Below, one piece after another: positions 33,646-45,238 of a stretch of 64,000 bases of DNA. Numbering within the stretch: position 1 is the stretch's first letter; every line of letters begins with the position of its first letter. A program made the position numbers and the translations under genes. Below the pieces are notes generated by a model. It searched no databases and was not told the origin of the DNA. It was given only the letters and a program-made list of their open reading frames with translations. This DNA comes from Saussurea involucrata (taxonomy: Eukaryota > Streptophyta > Magnoliopsida > Asterales > Asteraceae). The stretch spans positions 93,846,873-93,910,872 of the forward strand of contig CM066326.1 in assembly GCA_033807775.1 (NCBI GenBank), read 5' to 3'.

Positions 33646-34329
33646 AATGTACCAAGGAGTTCCCAAGTTGGTAATCACCAAGGTAGAGCATAATATAACC
33701 CACATTGGTGATTTTTTGAAAATTCACCATGATGATGATTTTAAATATTTTTAGCTTGGGTATGATTTTATATATAATGATCGATTAGGTGTATAAGGAA
33801 ATGTAATAATGGTCTTCCATATTATATTTAGACTTGAGATTTTCTTAATGGAGGATGAAGGATTTTGCCGATGGTCTAAACCCATGTGGTATTCAGTTGG
33901 TGAAGGTATGTATTAACCTATTATCTCATATGATGGAGTTGTTTTACAATAGCTTAATTGGTTTAATTAATTATTGTATAGAAACACCATACTTACCTTT
34001 TGAAACTTAGTGGTTATGATATATTACCTTTTACTGTTTATCGTATGGTGATGAGTGGTGACAACTTCATTAATCAGATTGCAATACCGTTTACCATATA
34101 TACCAAATTGCTTTCACTGTTATGGAATGCTTAAGAATTACCTTTGAAAACCAAACTTGAGCCTAAGAAGTGTATAGGTTCTATACTTCTAGCGATGGTA
34201 CTATGGCGTAATAGTGATGTTTTTGACTCTTTTGATCAGTCTAATAATGGGTGGCTAGCAAACCCGTTGGGACTGCGGTAGGCGGGTAGCGCTTTGCTGC
34301 AGTTTTTCTGTGAGTAGGCGTTTCGGCAG

Positions 34330-34600
34330 CAGTAAGCTGTTTGGATGCAGCAAACTGCTGTTTGGCAGCAGCTTTTGCTGCTGTTTGGCTGCAACAGTAT
34401 GTTGTTTGGCAACAGCTTTTGCTGCTGTTTGGCTGCAACAGTATGTTGTTTGGCAACAGCTTTTGCTGCTGTTTGGCTGCAGCAGTATGCTGTTTGGCTG
34501 CAGCGCTGCTGTTTGGCTGCTGTTTGGCTGCAGCAGTATGCTGTTTTTCTGCTGTTTTGCTGCTTTTTGGCTGCAACAGTAAGCTAAGTTGCTGTGTGGC
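34330..34600. repeat. 44-bp minisatellite (tttggctgcaacagtatg...)
   Basis: The unit recurs with a 44-base period (e.g. gcaacagtatg at 34391 and 34435), then degrades to gctgctg/gcagcag words. Since 44 is not a multiple of three, every frame on both strands stays open in turn, which creates overlapping Ser/Ala/Gln/Asn- and Cys/Leu-rich ORFs. None is likely to be a gene. Confidence 0.88.
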
Positions 34601-34834
34601 AGCTGCTGCCTTGTTTTCAGATGCAGTGGCACTCGATTTGCGTTTTGCTGCTGCTTCGGTTTCGTTTTCTGTTTTTGCGGTTCCCTCTGTTTGGTTTGGT
34701 AGGCTGTTGGTTTTGTTGCTTGGGTTTGCTCCTTGCAAACCTTTGCTGTTTCGGTTATGTTTGGCACTTTGCAAGTACCTGTAACTGTGTTTTGGTTCTT
34801 TTGGTGTACTGGTATTAGTTTACTTGCCTTTCAA

Positions 34835-34893
<59 letters not shown>
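34835..34893. repeat. (AAT)n microsatellite
   Basis: About 20 AAT units. Confidence 0.97.
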
Positions 34894-34894
<1 letters not shown>

Positions 34895-37479
34895 GGATGT
34901 TCTAAGTATCAAGGGCCATTCTATTATGGATTATCACATTGGTGACAATAAAGATTAGTATCGTGATACAAATCAACCTCAAATAAATAATGGATTTTGT
35001 ATAGGATTCTTAAGAAGACTTGATTGTGGGGCTGTTCAAGTGAGTTGTTGTCGTGTTTGCTTTATGCTCACAAATTTTCCAGTGAATCAATGGGGTTTAA
35101 GTAATGCAAAATCTAGATTTTAATTGAATTATAAGGTTGGTACTTTATTGGTTCATGTGCTAGCGCCACATTCTGTCAATGATTTCAAGCCGACACCCAG
35201 CTGTTCGTGTTAACAAATTAACATCGACAACCAATGAAGTTATTTGTATAAAAATATGAATTTGTTTATTTTTTGGTTTTTGTCACTCATGTCTCTCATA
35301 AATTAGCTTTTTGTTTTTTATGGTATTTGTCTTCATTTATTGTTATGTATTTCTTTATTCCTCAATTGTAGATTTGTTCTTAAGTCAGTTTTATTTGCTT
35401 TATTTATTATAGAAAACGAAAAGATTTAGTTGATGAATCGGTTGGGTCGAACCATAGTGACCTTGCACCAACTACTCTTACCAGGTAATACACCTTTTGT
35501 TTTACATTTGCTTTGTTGTACCTAACTTATTAAATGGGTTTCACGTGCAACGATTAGAAACTGACTAAAGTATGATTGACTATTTGGATGATGTTGGGAG
35601 CAGTCTCAACGAGTATACACAAGAGAGTATGTTGTCGAGAACGATGAGACCATCAAGTGATCACATCTTTGAGAACAAATTGTTAGTTTTCTATAGTAAA
35701 ATAAATGGTACATGATATTTAATATACCAAACTATATATGATGTGTAGTCTATATATAATTGGATGAGGATTTAATATCACGTTTAATTGTTTGTATCGT
35801 GAGCTTAGCTTTGTTTGGATAAAGTCAAGGTCAACGTATGTAGAAGCAATCAAGCAAGGATGGTACCCATTGTCTTCCAAGTTATACAAAAAATTGCAAT
35901 TTATTTACTTCATTTGTTGCATGTGTTGTGGAAAACACTTAACAAGTTGCATTTGTTTTGTGGTATTAGATATTAGAGCATAAAATTAATTATTGGCTTC
36001 TATTTTGTATCACTACCATAAACGCAAACTTCTCACTGATACGGTCGGTAGATGCAATTTCCTTTTTGTAAATTATGGCCACGTTTTTTAAATTTTAATT
36101 GATGATGATACATTAATGGACTAAATTTGTCATTACATTTTTTGATGTCTAATTGTCAAGCCAATTTTATATTATTTTTCAAGAGCTCATAATTGTTATG
36201 CAAACAAGTTTTCTTAATAAAATCAACATATATACCGTCTTCTTTACAAATGAAAAGAACTACATACAAGGTATTCACTTATACAAATTATGTATAAATT
36301 ATACATGGTCATTTTATCCATTCATTTTCTGTTAATAAAATTATACTATTTTTTACAAGTAATTTTAATACGATTTACTGATTGTTATGTTTAACACGTA
36401 ACATTTATTTATATGTACAATCTGCATATTAATACTCAAATTACTTACACTACCGCGCAACGCGCGGTTCTCATATTAGTTTGAATCAATATATAAAGTT
36501 TGAATCAATATATAAAACTTAAAAAATTATTATCATTTAAAATCTTATTAAAATCAATATATAAATATAACTGACATTACAACCAATATATATTAATGAA
36601 AATAGAATCAATATATAAGTAAATACTTATTATTGAGCTCTTTTTTAATAAACGAAATAGTTATTACATTTAATATCACAAAATAAGATTAACATATAAG
36701 TAAATACTAATAACAAAGTATATAAAATTAGAAAGAATAACCTACTACAATCATGAATATATAATTATATCAATATTATTATTTAGTTTAAACTGAAATC
36801 AAACTATGAATCGATATAATATCTTTCATTTTAAATATATGACTAAATCCTATTTTTTTTTCAAGATTCTTTACCGATAATGTATGCTTGGAAGAAATAG
36901 TCTCAAGTGAACTAAGGATGATGAGAATATTTCATATTAGGTGAAATATCAATTCTTATTAGTCTAATGTATGTTATGTGACCATCAACCCATTTAATTT
37001 TTATTTTTTCTATAACTTTTATCGTCACCACGCAACGCGTGGTGTCGAACACTAGTATATATATAGAAACAAAAACCAAAGCCTTTGACGTGGCACCTTC
37101 TCAGGCCACAACACCCTCTTTTCCTTCTTCTCCTTTGCCCGACTCTCTCCCAACTCATTCCCCTCCTAGCCCCTGTTCGTCTCCTCCTCCTCCTAAACCG
37201 TCCCCTCCTAACACCTGTTCGTCTCCTCCTTCTCCTAAACCGGCAAGGGTTATCTCTTCATTTTTCACATCTCAGCCACCCAATAATCTTTGGTTTTCTT
37301 TTTTGTGAACGTGAACAACCGAGGATGCAGAGAAGACGTGCCAACATCTTTGGGACTAAATCTGAGACCGGAAACCCTAACCCCTATCCTACCGTTGCTC
37401 AGTTGAGAAATTAGTGAGGATTTAGGTTCCGATTTCTCTCTGAACAGATCGTTGTTCATCGTCACGCAAATAATCGAAG

Positions 37480-37685
37480 ATGGTGTTGGCGGAGTTAGGG
37501 GGAGCATTTCACGTGCTCTCCAGCAGATGAGCAATGCCACTATCATCGACGAGAAGGTCCTTAATGAATGCCTAAACGAGATCACCCGCGCTCTACTTCA
37601 ATCCGATGTTCAGTTCAATATTAAGAAGATCGTCAATCTCGATGATCTCGCTGCAGGTCATAACAAGCGGAAAATCATCCAGCAG
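37480..37685 (+). pseudogene. SRP54: SRP54 first exon, captured and frameshifted
   Basis: The ATG at 37480 begins MVLAELGG. A one-base loss at the GGGGG run then shifts the frame, and the next frame reads SISRALQQMSNATIIDEK, CLNEITRALLQSDVQF and NIKKIVNLDDLAAGHNKRK. This is the N domain of the 54-kDa GTPase of the signal recognition particle, which binds signal peptides and the receptor. Compared with plant SRP54, eight residues (24 bp) are missing after DVQF. The exon stops at a donor (cagcag|gtata), and the G and M domains are absent. The untranslated leader upstream (37330-37479) may also derive from the host gene. Confidence 0.9.
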
Positions 37686-39049
37686 GTATATATCGATTTT
37701 TGGTTTTTGTTGATCTGGTGTTATTTTAGTTTATGTAAAATCAGTGAATTTGAGGACGATGAATGAACTTGATGTTGTGTGTTGTCTATGTGTTCGGGAA
37801 GTAAGGGAACAACGAAACTTGAATACAGTTGAAGAAATAATAAACCGGTGTGTGTTTAGGAACTCCAGTTCCAGTGATTACAATTATAATTCTGCAACTG
37901 TGTTAACTTCGATTTGGTTCAGATTAAATTGCAGTTCCAAACTTCAAACTTATATAGTTATATGGTATAAAACACTAATATGGAGACTGGAGTTTCTAGC
38001 TGATAACAAATTGTTTATGTGATTGGAGGAGACGCCTATTTCCTATCTACTTTAGTGAGAGTGTCTGCTTATATTGTCACTATGTTGTTAGGTTCACTCC
38101 GGTAAAGAATGGACTCAAGTAGAACTTTATAAACTTTATCACTCATGACATAATGATCTTAATCATATTTATTGCTGCTTATGTTACATACTTTGCTATT
38201 GAGCTAGAGGCTAATTGAGGATCATCATTGGCGACTAATACTATACTAAAGAATATCCTCTTCTATACCACCCTTTGAAAGGTTATCCTAACAAAACCAC
38301 ATCCATGCAATGGAATGAATAAGTAAAGATATATAGAAGTAAGTTGCTTGAAACACATGCTCACTTTAACAGTTCAATCTTTTTTCTTTGCTCATGTGCA
38401 TTTTGTTACCATCCAACTGACATGCTATGGTTTTAAAAACTATTTGGTTTCTTCTTTTGGCTATGATTGCCTTAGTTTCTATATTACCTTCATTGCCATT
38501 GTAAGGCAAACTAATCTGAGTTCTGTATCATTTAGAATTTTGTGCTCTTTGACGGTGATTTTAACCGTTTCTTCTAGGCCATATTTATGGTAATGATTTT
38601 TTGACTTAATTCCTGCAATTTTTACGTGCTTTAGAACATATGATTGCTGCCCTAAGTTCTCATTTCACTTGCTTTAGTTCAGTTGTTTTCTTTGTTGATA
38701 TGTTGTAACATTGGTAATATTATCATGGTTTTGTTGCCTGTTAATATAACAATGGAAAAGTTATTAACCTTTTTTTACCTTAAGGATTGTTTTAATTCTT
38801 GAGCGATTTTATAGTTTTCACCAATTGCAGAATGTTATAGGTTTCAGATGATTTGCACTTAACAGGTAAGTGGCCTTCTTGGAGGATATTGGTTTGATGG
38901 TTTATGTATGCTTTCAATTTATAATGTTATCTTTTACCAGATTTGTTAAAGAATCAATTTATTCCATATGATCTTCTAATTATGTTCTGATGATTTACTG
39001 TACTTCACATGGGTGTATAAAGGGGATGCTTAATGTTCATTTGGTAGTG

Positions 39050-39975
39050 CAAAAGACAGCAAGAGATTTGTGTCACTCACATTTGTTCTGCTAGCTGCAG
39101 CTTACCTTATGGCAATAGCCATTCCAAATATATGGTATTTCTTTCAGTTCATGGGATCAACTTCAGCTGTCAGCCTTGCCTTCATCTTCCCCGGTGCAAT
39201 TGCTTTGAGGTAAGCACAAGTGTATCATCATTTATATACATGTTTCTTAGGAGTTGTTTACTAACCGCTTACCCGGTAAATGCTTACTCGCTCACTTTAC
39301 CGTTTCGGATGAATATCATGAGAATCTCACCTGGTAAGAGCGATGAGAAGGACCGACAGTCTTACCCGGTAAGTGAGAGGGATGACTCTTATCTGGTAAG
39401 AGCTTACCGGATAAAAATGTTGTATACGATTCTGTTTTAATGGACTAAAATTTTACCCGGTAAGTTAAGTGAAAACGTTGACCGTTGACTATTACCGGGT
39501 AAGTGGAGGGTAAACGGGCATTTAGTATCACTACAACACAATCGGTTTTAAGAATATCAAATGTGTTTAAATGTCCTAAAAATACCTTCTTAAAGGATTT
39601 AAGTTTTAATGACCAACAATTGTAAGTAGAGATGTTAGGATAAGTTGATAGGACATCCTAGCAAGCTTTTTTTTAATAACACATTCAAAATAAAACATTT
39701 ATTAGTCTTTTTATATGATTTTTTTTAAATGTCGTATAAAAAAGACAAATTAAAAAGTGTTGTTACAACATATTTAGATAACTCACATAGTTGTTTGATT
39801 CTATATACTAGATTTGAGTTAATTGAGTTGAAAATAATATTTTGAAATATATGACAGAGATGTTCATGGTATATCTTCAAGAAAGGACAAGATAATTGGA
39901 GCAACGATGATAGTCCTGGCGGTAATTACAAGCACAATTGCAAATTTGCAATTTCCTCCAACCTCTACAGCTTAG
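39050..39975 (+). pseudogene. AVT6-like amino-acid transporter, last two exons
   Basis: Exon 39050-39209 reads KDSKRFVSLTFVLLAAAYLM, AIAIPNIWYFFQFMGSTSAV, then AFIFPGAIALR up to a gtaagc donor. Exon 39858-39975 continues in phase with DVHGISSRKDKIIGATMIVL and ends at TAG. The two hydrophobic segments and the IPNIWYFFQFMGST motif match the end of plant vacuolar transporters of the AAAP family (AVT6 group), which move neutral and acidic amino acids across membranes. The last residues after TIAN diverge from the usual tail. The first nine or so helices are absent, so it is a captured gene end. The 648-bp intron carries repetitive insertions. Confidence 0.82.
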
Positions 39976-40339
39976 GAAACAATTAGTTCATAATTATTTT
40001 AATTAGTGTATTAATTAATTGCAAAATCTAGGCATGATGACGTGGCATGCTGAGAGATCCGGAATCACTAATCCAAATTTTCTCAAATTTTGCCTTTTTC
40101 TCTCTAATTTCCATAGCAAAAGAAGAGTAGTCTTACGTTAGGTTTAGATTAAAAGTAAAAACATGGAATTCCAACTGGTGCATCGTTCCATCTCTCCAAT
40201 TGAAGAGACACACCATTGATTCCTATCTTTTATGTTAAAATGCTTTCATTTCCATTCTTTAGCCTTTATTTCTCTACTATAATTTGCCTACTCCACGACT
40301 AACCGTTCTCAGCGATCTACTCACTAGGTTTTGCTGTAG

Positions 40340-40624
40340 AGATACATGGAAGAAAGAACATTCATCATGGAGTTAAATGGTTTGCTACTACTGCTATGAA
40401 CAAGTCCAAGGATGGAGCTTATGTAATGAAGAGAGTTGAAGGTTGTCCTAAACCAGAAGATAAAATCAAATTTCTGTTGGTTGTTATGTCTGGTTCAGGG
40501 GTTTGTTTCTGCAACATGGATCAGATCATTAAAGGTTACTAACAACCGTTGTAATGAAGTTGAAGCTGAGGCTGTCTTACATGGTTCAACAACACCTAAA
40601 TTTTCTGAGTTTGAGCTATTTTGA
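40340..40624 (+). other. coding-like stretch, unrecognised, in Helitron 5
   Basis: One frame before 40435 and another after it give protein-like text (NIHHGVKWFATTAMNKSKDG; later VTNNRCNEVEAEAVLHGS). I recognise no family. It may be a third captured piece, frameshifted. Confidence 0.25.
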
Positions 40625-41532
40625 TAGGGATGAAGTTGCTATCTTTCAATTTGTCGCGCTTATATTTTTATATGTCCCTATTGAAACTGAAACATAAACA
40701 GATTTTAAATACTTCTTTACTCTTTAGTACACCTTCCGCTTGAAAAAAGTTGTTATTTCCCATTTGGTATCATAAAGTTAGGAGAGCGTCTACATAAGGT
40801 TTGGTGGCCGGAGGGTGTCTTTATATATGGAGGAAAATTTCATTTAAATTTGGTGGCCAAAACATTTATACATTCATTTTCTATAAATTTGTGTTATTTA
40901 TATTTGTGATTTTTTTCTCTTTGCAAATATGGGTTCCTAAATACTGTGTTCTCCATTGTACTTTTCCCTTTTTTTTAGCCTTTGAAATCTTTTCTATTAT
41001 TAAGGCTAACAAATAAATAATACACAATTTTAAAACTTTGGGCCTTTAGCAACACTAAGGGGGATGTAGAAACATGGATTATTGTTATAGAAATGTTTCC
41101 ATTAAGTTTTTAGCAATACTTTTGTCTTCCATATTTGACTCTAACATTGCTTGATCTTTAGTGGTTTTTTCTTATTACATATGATTGGCTAATTATTTTA
41201 GACTACCAATTTGCGAGGCAGACAAACTATACTATATATATTGCTACATACAAAATACTTTTATTTATTTTATAGTGCTTAACTGTAGTACAAACTTAAC
41301 TATAAAACATTCTTCATCGTGACTACCCATCTTATCACTAAGATGGCTATATACATGGGCCATAATTTATAAATAAAATTGGTTTGTAACATATTGTTTT
41401 TTTTGTGTTCATTCGTTTCTTTATATTGTATTTCATTAGTTTCTAAATAATAAATTACGTTTAATCTTAACCTACTTGCATGTTCTGTCGCGAAAAGTTT
41501 CACTTCCGCGCAACGCACGATCCACACACTAG

Positions 41533-41989
41533 TACTTATTAATTTATTACATTGTGGTACTGGTAATAAGAAATTTTTAGTGTTGGAATGAAAAAAACAA
41601 AAGATATATTTATATTGGTTTGACACCGATAATAAGGAGTTTTTGATAAGTTATTTCATTATAACTTATTAACTTATTCCATTATAACTTATTAACTTAT
41701 TCCAGTTTGGTACCAACATAAGTTACTCTCTTCTAACTAATTTGCTTATTTGTCAAACACTAAAAATTAACTTATCAACTTATTATGTTTTTGTAACGCT
41801 ATAAATTAATTCAAATACTTTTTTATAAAACTCTAATTTGATGTCATATAAGTTGATAAAACACTTTTACACAAAAGCATAAGTTGTTTTAAATAAGCAA
41901 ACCCAGTGAAAGGAGTGAAGCTTTCTGCAGCCGGAAAGTAGAGACCCACGAAGGCGAGATGATCCCAAAGCGAGAATGAAGCTAGAGCC
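41533..41989. other. AT-rich intergenic DNA
   Basis: Short repeats of 'ataacttattaacttattcca' (41655-41705) recall plant MITE DNA, but no termini were identified. No gene seen. Confidence 0.4.
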
Positions 41990-42137
41990 AAAACACCATC
42001 TGAACTCTTGATCACTTTTAATCTCAAACTAACTCATGAATCGTGCTTTATACGGGGTTGATCTGGTGAATTTTATCTCGATGTATCTCATCATAATGTG
42101 CATCCACCGGTTGATAACCACTTATTACACTTCTCAT
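41990..42137 (-). repeat. dispersed repeat family, copy 3
   Basis: It shares 'gatctggtg(a/t)a(t/c)tttatctcgatg(t/c)at' and 'ggttgataaccacttatt' with copy 1 at 8588-8875. It ends where a hAT-like 'caggggcggaccta' begins. Confidence 0.6.
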
Positions 42138-42380
42138 CAGGGGCGGACCTACTAGTACTTGAGAGCGGTTCCGTTCACCCGCTCACTCAATTAGTGTAAG
42201 AGAAAAAAATTGATACGTACACTCGCTTAATTATAAGAGCATCCCCAATCATGAACATCTTCAGAGGTTCATGACTCTGCCACATCAGCTTTCTCTCTCT
42301 GTCACATAAGTTTTCTTTTTTCTACTCATTTTATAAACATTTCACTCCCAATCATGGACCGGTTCATGGTTAATTTAATT
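42138..42380. repeat. remnants: 'caggggcggaccta' and 'gagcatccccaatcatg' termini
   Basis: The first word (42138) and the following 'cacccgctcactcaatta' recur in altered form at 2740-2800 and are frequent at ends of plant hAT-type MITEs. The second (42239) is a MITE-terminus type like that at 9103. Neither partner terminus could be placed. The next 400 bases are AT-rich with a (taaaaaa)n run at 42584-42632. Confidence 0.35.
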
Positions 42381-42787
42381 TAAAAAACTATAATAATATA
42401 AAATTATAATGATAAAAGACAATAACTAAACTTTAGTTATAATTAAAAGACAATAATTAATAATTAAAATATTAAAATTATAACAATTAAAAATTACTTA
42501 TTATAATTAAAAAATAATACTTATAAATTAAAATTGTAAAAGTTACAATAATTGAAAAGCTATAAAGATAAATGATACATGAATGAAAAAATAAAAAATA
42601 AAAAATAAAAAATAAAAAATAAAAAATAAAAAATAATAATTGTGATGATATATGAAAAATCATTGAAATTAAAATAATTATAATATGTGTTATAAAAATC
42701 TACAAATAACAAAAATTATGATAATTGAAATTTACAGTAAATAAAATATAAAAAAACTGAAATTATAATAACTTCAAACTTTTTTTA

Positions 42788-43801
42788 GTGTTCGTTTGGT
42801 ACGCAGACTGAACTGGACAGGACGAAACAGAATAGAACCGGCTAAATGACCAATTTACCCCTAATGAGATGTTTAGTTCTTTTTTTCCAAATAACGATCT
42901 AATCAAAATATTCAGTTTATCACAACAAATATCAAATCACATACAAGCTAGAATCACACAAACAAACTACATTGTAAGGTTTAAGTCTTCTGTGTTTTTT
43001 TCACAACAAACAAATCAAATACAAGCAAAAATCAAATCAAAAAATCACAACAGCAGGTTTAAGTCTTCTGTGTTTTTTTCACAATTTCAGGGAGTGGTGG
43101 GGGTTTTCAACTGCTAGGGATCATGTAATCGATCTGGAATCTAAACAATTTCAGTGGAGTGGTGGGAGTTTTCAAATGCCAGGGATCAGGGTGGTATAAA
43201 GATGGAAAGAAGATCCTCATCCACGATGAGCGACCACCTGCCATCACCGGCTTCATTCGAGCTAAAGATGTCAACTACTTGCCTAGAGTTGCAGATTCTA
43301 CTTGGGGTGGAGATGCCATTGTGTATAGTCATCTTGGCGGTATGTTTACCAGAATAAAAAAATCGACCTTAGGGCAAATCGATATGCACAAAAATCACAA
43401 ATAGAGGCGACGTTAGGGCAAATCGATATGCAAAAGAATCACATTAGGGCAAATCGACCAAAGGGAGAAGAAAATATCGATTAGGAGAAAACGTTACATG
43501 TGGATAGATCGATCGAAAAGCACCTGTGAAGAAGAAATTGGAAGAAGAGTACCTGTGGAGAAGACGATGGAGGCGACGTTCGATGGTCTGGAGGAGGGAG
43601 TGAAATCTGATTAGATTAGTTGAAGGGTAATTTGGTAAAAAAATGTCTTGTTCCATCTTGTTCTAGGGGGATGGGTGGACACCCATGTCCCAAGCTTGTT
43701 CAAGTTAGTTCCACTTAATCCTACATATAGACACACTAAACATGGTACAAACTTGTTCTTTTCTGTCCTGTCCCATCCTAACCAGTGTACCAAACGCCCC
43801 C
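42788..43801. mobile_element. PIF/Harbinger-type element with captured coding DNA
   Basis: The left terminus GTGTTCGTTTGGTACGC and the right terminus (GGGGGCGTTTGGTACAC read inward) are inverted. TTA flanks both ends (42785-42787 and 43802-43804). Subterminal words ggacaggacgaaacag / ttctgtcctgtccc continue the inverted similarity. The inside holds duplicated short passages (gtttaagtcttctgtg twice; agtggtggg(g/a)gttttcaa twice) and a protein-like stretch. Confidence 0.75.
43160..43345 (+). pseudogene. captured host-like coding stretch, unrecognised
   Basis: A frame through this stretch includes GWYKDGKKILIHDERPP, ITGFIRAKDVNYLPRVADS and WGGDAIVYSHLGGMF. It reads like a conserved globular protein and not like a transposase, and follows an intron-like 'aatttcag' boundary. 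I cannot name the family. It lacks its own start and other exons, so it is probably a host exon acquired by the surrounding Harbinger-type element. Confidence 0.4.
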
Positions 43802-43846
43802 TTAAAGAATTAAACTAATTAATTTGATAAGTATAAATTTGGTTTT

Positions 43847-44671
43847 TGTTAATGCCAAAAATCGTCCAGAAGGATAACTTAAGGTTGATTGTGGAGCTTA
43901 ACAACTAAAGAACAAGAATCACTCGACAAACCGTGCGACGAATACAGAAAAATGTAAAAGAGACAAAGATTTTGGTGACGCGGAAAAAACCTCAACGAGG
44001 AAAAAACCCGCGGACGACTTTGGGGGTCGTCGCTGCACTATGATCGCCAAACAGGAGCGATATCCTTATGTTTCGGGTGTCGAGAGTACAGAGATTACAG
44101 TACAAATAAAAGAAAGACTTTAAATGTAAAGTAACAAGTGTATCGAATGTAAAAAACAAGTGCGTCGTGTGTGTAAACTATGCGTCGAGCGTGTAAGTCG
44201 TGTGTCGTGAGAGATCTGTTGTGAGAGAATTCTTTGCTTCGAGTGTTCTTGAGAGTTAAGTTGTGCTAATGATGTCAGATGATCTCAGATGATGATTAAG
44301 CCTTTGTATTTATAGTCTTCGAGTGCTTTGAATGACTCCATAAAAACTGCTGATAACGGTCGTAACGGCTACTAGCTTTAATGCTCGTAATTGTCCTTGT
44401 CGGTTATGTCCGTTGATCATTAATGACATTAATTCCTGCATTTAAACAGTGAAAATATAACAGAAATATCGCATGTTAGTCGGTCGAGGTCGCGAGATTC
44501 CATATGACGGTCGTGTGATCTAGACGACGTCATGGTCGAGTGTCGTGAGGTGGATAACTTTCGATTTCAATTTTGATCCGGGGATTATGGTTTTACCTTA
44601 TTATGAAAAAGTGTAATAAATATTTTCTCTATTTTGGTCGTGGTCGAGACTGGTGAAATTTTACCCAAACA
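43847..44671 (+). repeat. candidate 5' LTR of the Tat-type element
   Basis: It begins TGTTAATGCC and ends CCCAAACA, immediately before gtttgcccct. It carries repeated 'gtcgtg' and 'cgtcga' words. The second LTR is outside the window, so the boundaries are tentative. Confidence 0.4.
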
Positions 44672-44833
44672 GTTTGCCCCTAAAATTTAAAAATAGAGGG
44701 GCAAGTTCGAATTTTAAATTTTGTCAGTCGGACGTCTAGGGTCGTGACACGTGTCGAAAGTCACTTTAATTGCCTTGGAACTGGATCGGTCCAATTCCAA
44801 CTAAAAGGGGAAGTCGAAAAGGGGATAAGATCG

Positions 44834-44841
44834 TGACGTCA
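44834..44841 (+). promoter_or_regulatory. TGACGTCA bZIP-type site upstream of the Tat ORF
   Basis: The palindrome TGACGTCA lies about 120 bp before an AT-rich TATA-like word (cataaatag, about 44963), which itself precedes the ORF start at 45239. It would suit a bZIP-responsive promoter; function is inferred. Confidence 0.4.
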
Positions 44842-45238
44842 TGCTGACGCACGATCATGCTTAGCAGCTGTCATCGCCAGGTGTCGACGATCCGTGTGTG
44901 CATACGAAAAGGCGAAGTCACGTGTCGATCATCGCGTGGCTCGACCTGACATGATCATTTACATAAATAGAGCGCGCAATGGATCTTTTCTATTTTACGT
45001 TTCCAGAGGGTTTTTTAGAGTGAGATTTTCTTATCGATTCTTGCTATTCTTCGTTCAATCCTTTCCAACCCTGCAAGAATCTTCGATTCGATTACGAATT
45101 TCAAGGTTTTTTAGAGCGCCTATAAGGTACGACTCTTCAGTCTTTTGTATGTGTCGTAAGTCCATTGCTAGGAAGCCTAGAAAAAACTGGGATATTTGGG
45201 GTTTTTCAGACCTATAAATTTGGCTAACGGGATTATCG

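Larger units (their letters stand above)
23235..36479 (+). mobile_element. inner Helitron, interrupted by a Ty3 element
   Basis: The start is TCTATATATATATATAAAC after A (23234), followed by 'tctgacgtggcacc'. The end has a perfect hairpin ccgcgcaacgcgcgg (36453-36467) and TTAG (36476-36479) before T. Without the retrotransposon (23708-31860) it would be about 5.1 kb. It holds a CPN60 exon, a 44-bp minisatellite, an AAT microsatellite and unrecognised ORFs. No Rep/helicase was seen. Confidence 0.6.
21382..37055 (+). mobile_element. outer Helitron (inferred pairing of ends)
   Basis: The start TCAATATATATATTAAAAC followed by 'gatgacatggc' resembles the 'TCTATATATA..aaac..gacgtggc' Helitron start class. 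The end has hairpin ccacgcaacgcgtgg (37029-37043) and CTAG (37052-37055) before T. It encloses a second Helitron start (23235) and end (36479). Nesting is the simplest reading, but the pairing of starts with ends is inference. It contains a 282-bp-period duplication at 21717-22133, and the flanking DNA is very AT-rich (22140-23230, 36480-37030). Confidence 0.5.
37056..41532 (+). mobile_element. Helitron 5 carrying SRP54 and AVT6-like exons
   Basis: The left part (tatatatatagaaacaaaaacc, then tttgacgtggcacc) is homologous to the Helitron start at 23235 but lacks the initial TC. The right end has a decayed hairpin (cttccgcgcaacgcacg) and CTAG (41529-41532) before T. The missing bases could lie at 21378-21381 (TCGA), just left of the outer Helitron, if that element inserted near this one's start; this is inference. 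Two unrelated host gene fragments are inside. A repetitive insertion with acccggtaag words occupies 39249-39530. Confidence 0.65.

Noticed and set aside
34241..34945. Several overlapping ORFs of 70-177 codons
   Set aside because: Produced by the 44-bp minisatellite and the AAT run; no frame is favoured.
35400..35490. Possible end of a Helitron replication-protein-A gene (KRKDLVDESVGSN)
   Set aside because: Basic, short and without other RPA motifs; not enough to claim an autonomous Helitron.
36030..36480. Search for Helitron Rep/helicase motifs in all Helitron-like regions
   Set aside because: No HUH or helicase motifs were seen in any frame, so all Helitrons here are treated as non-autonomous.
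39249..39530. Complete MITE in the AVT6-like intron
   Set aside because: Repeated acccggtaag words are present, but matching termini and a clean target duplication could not be established.
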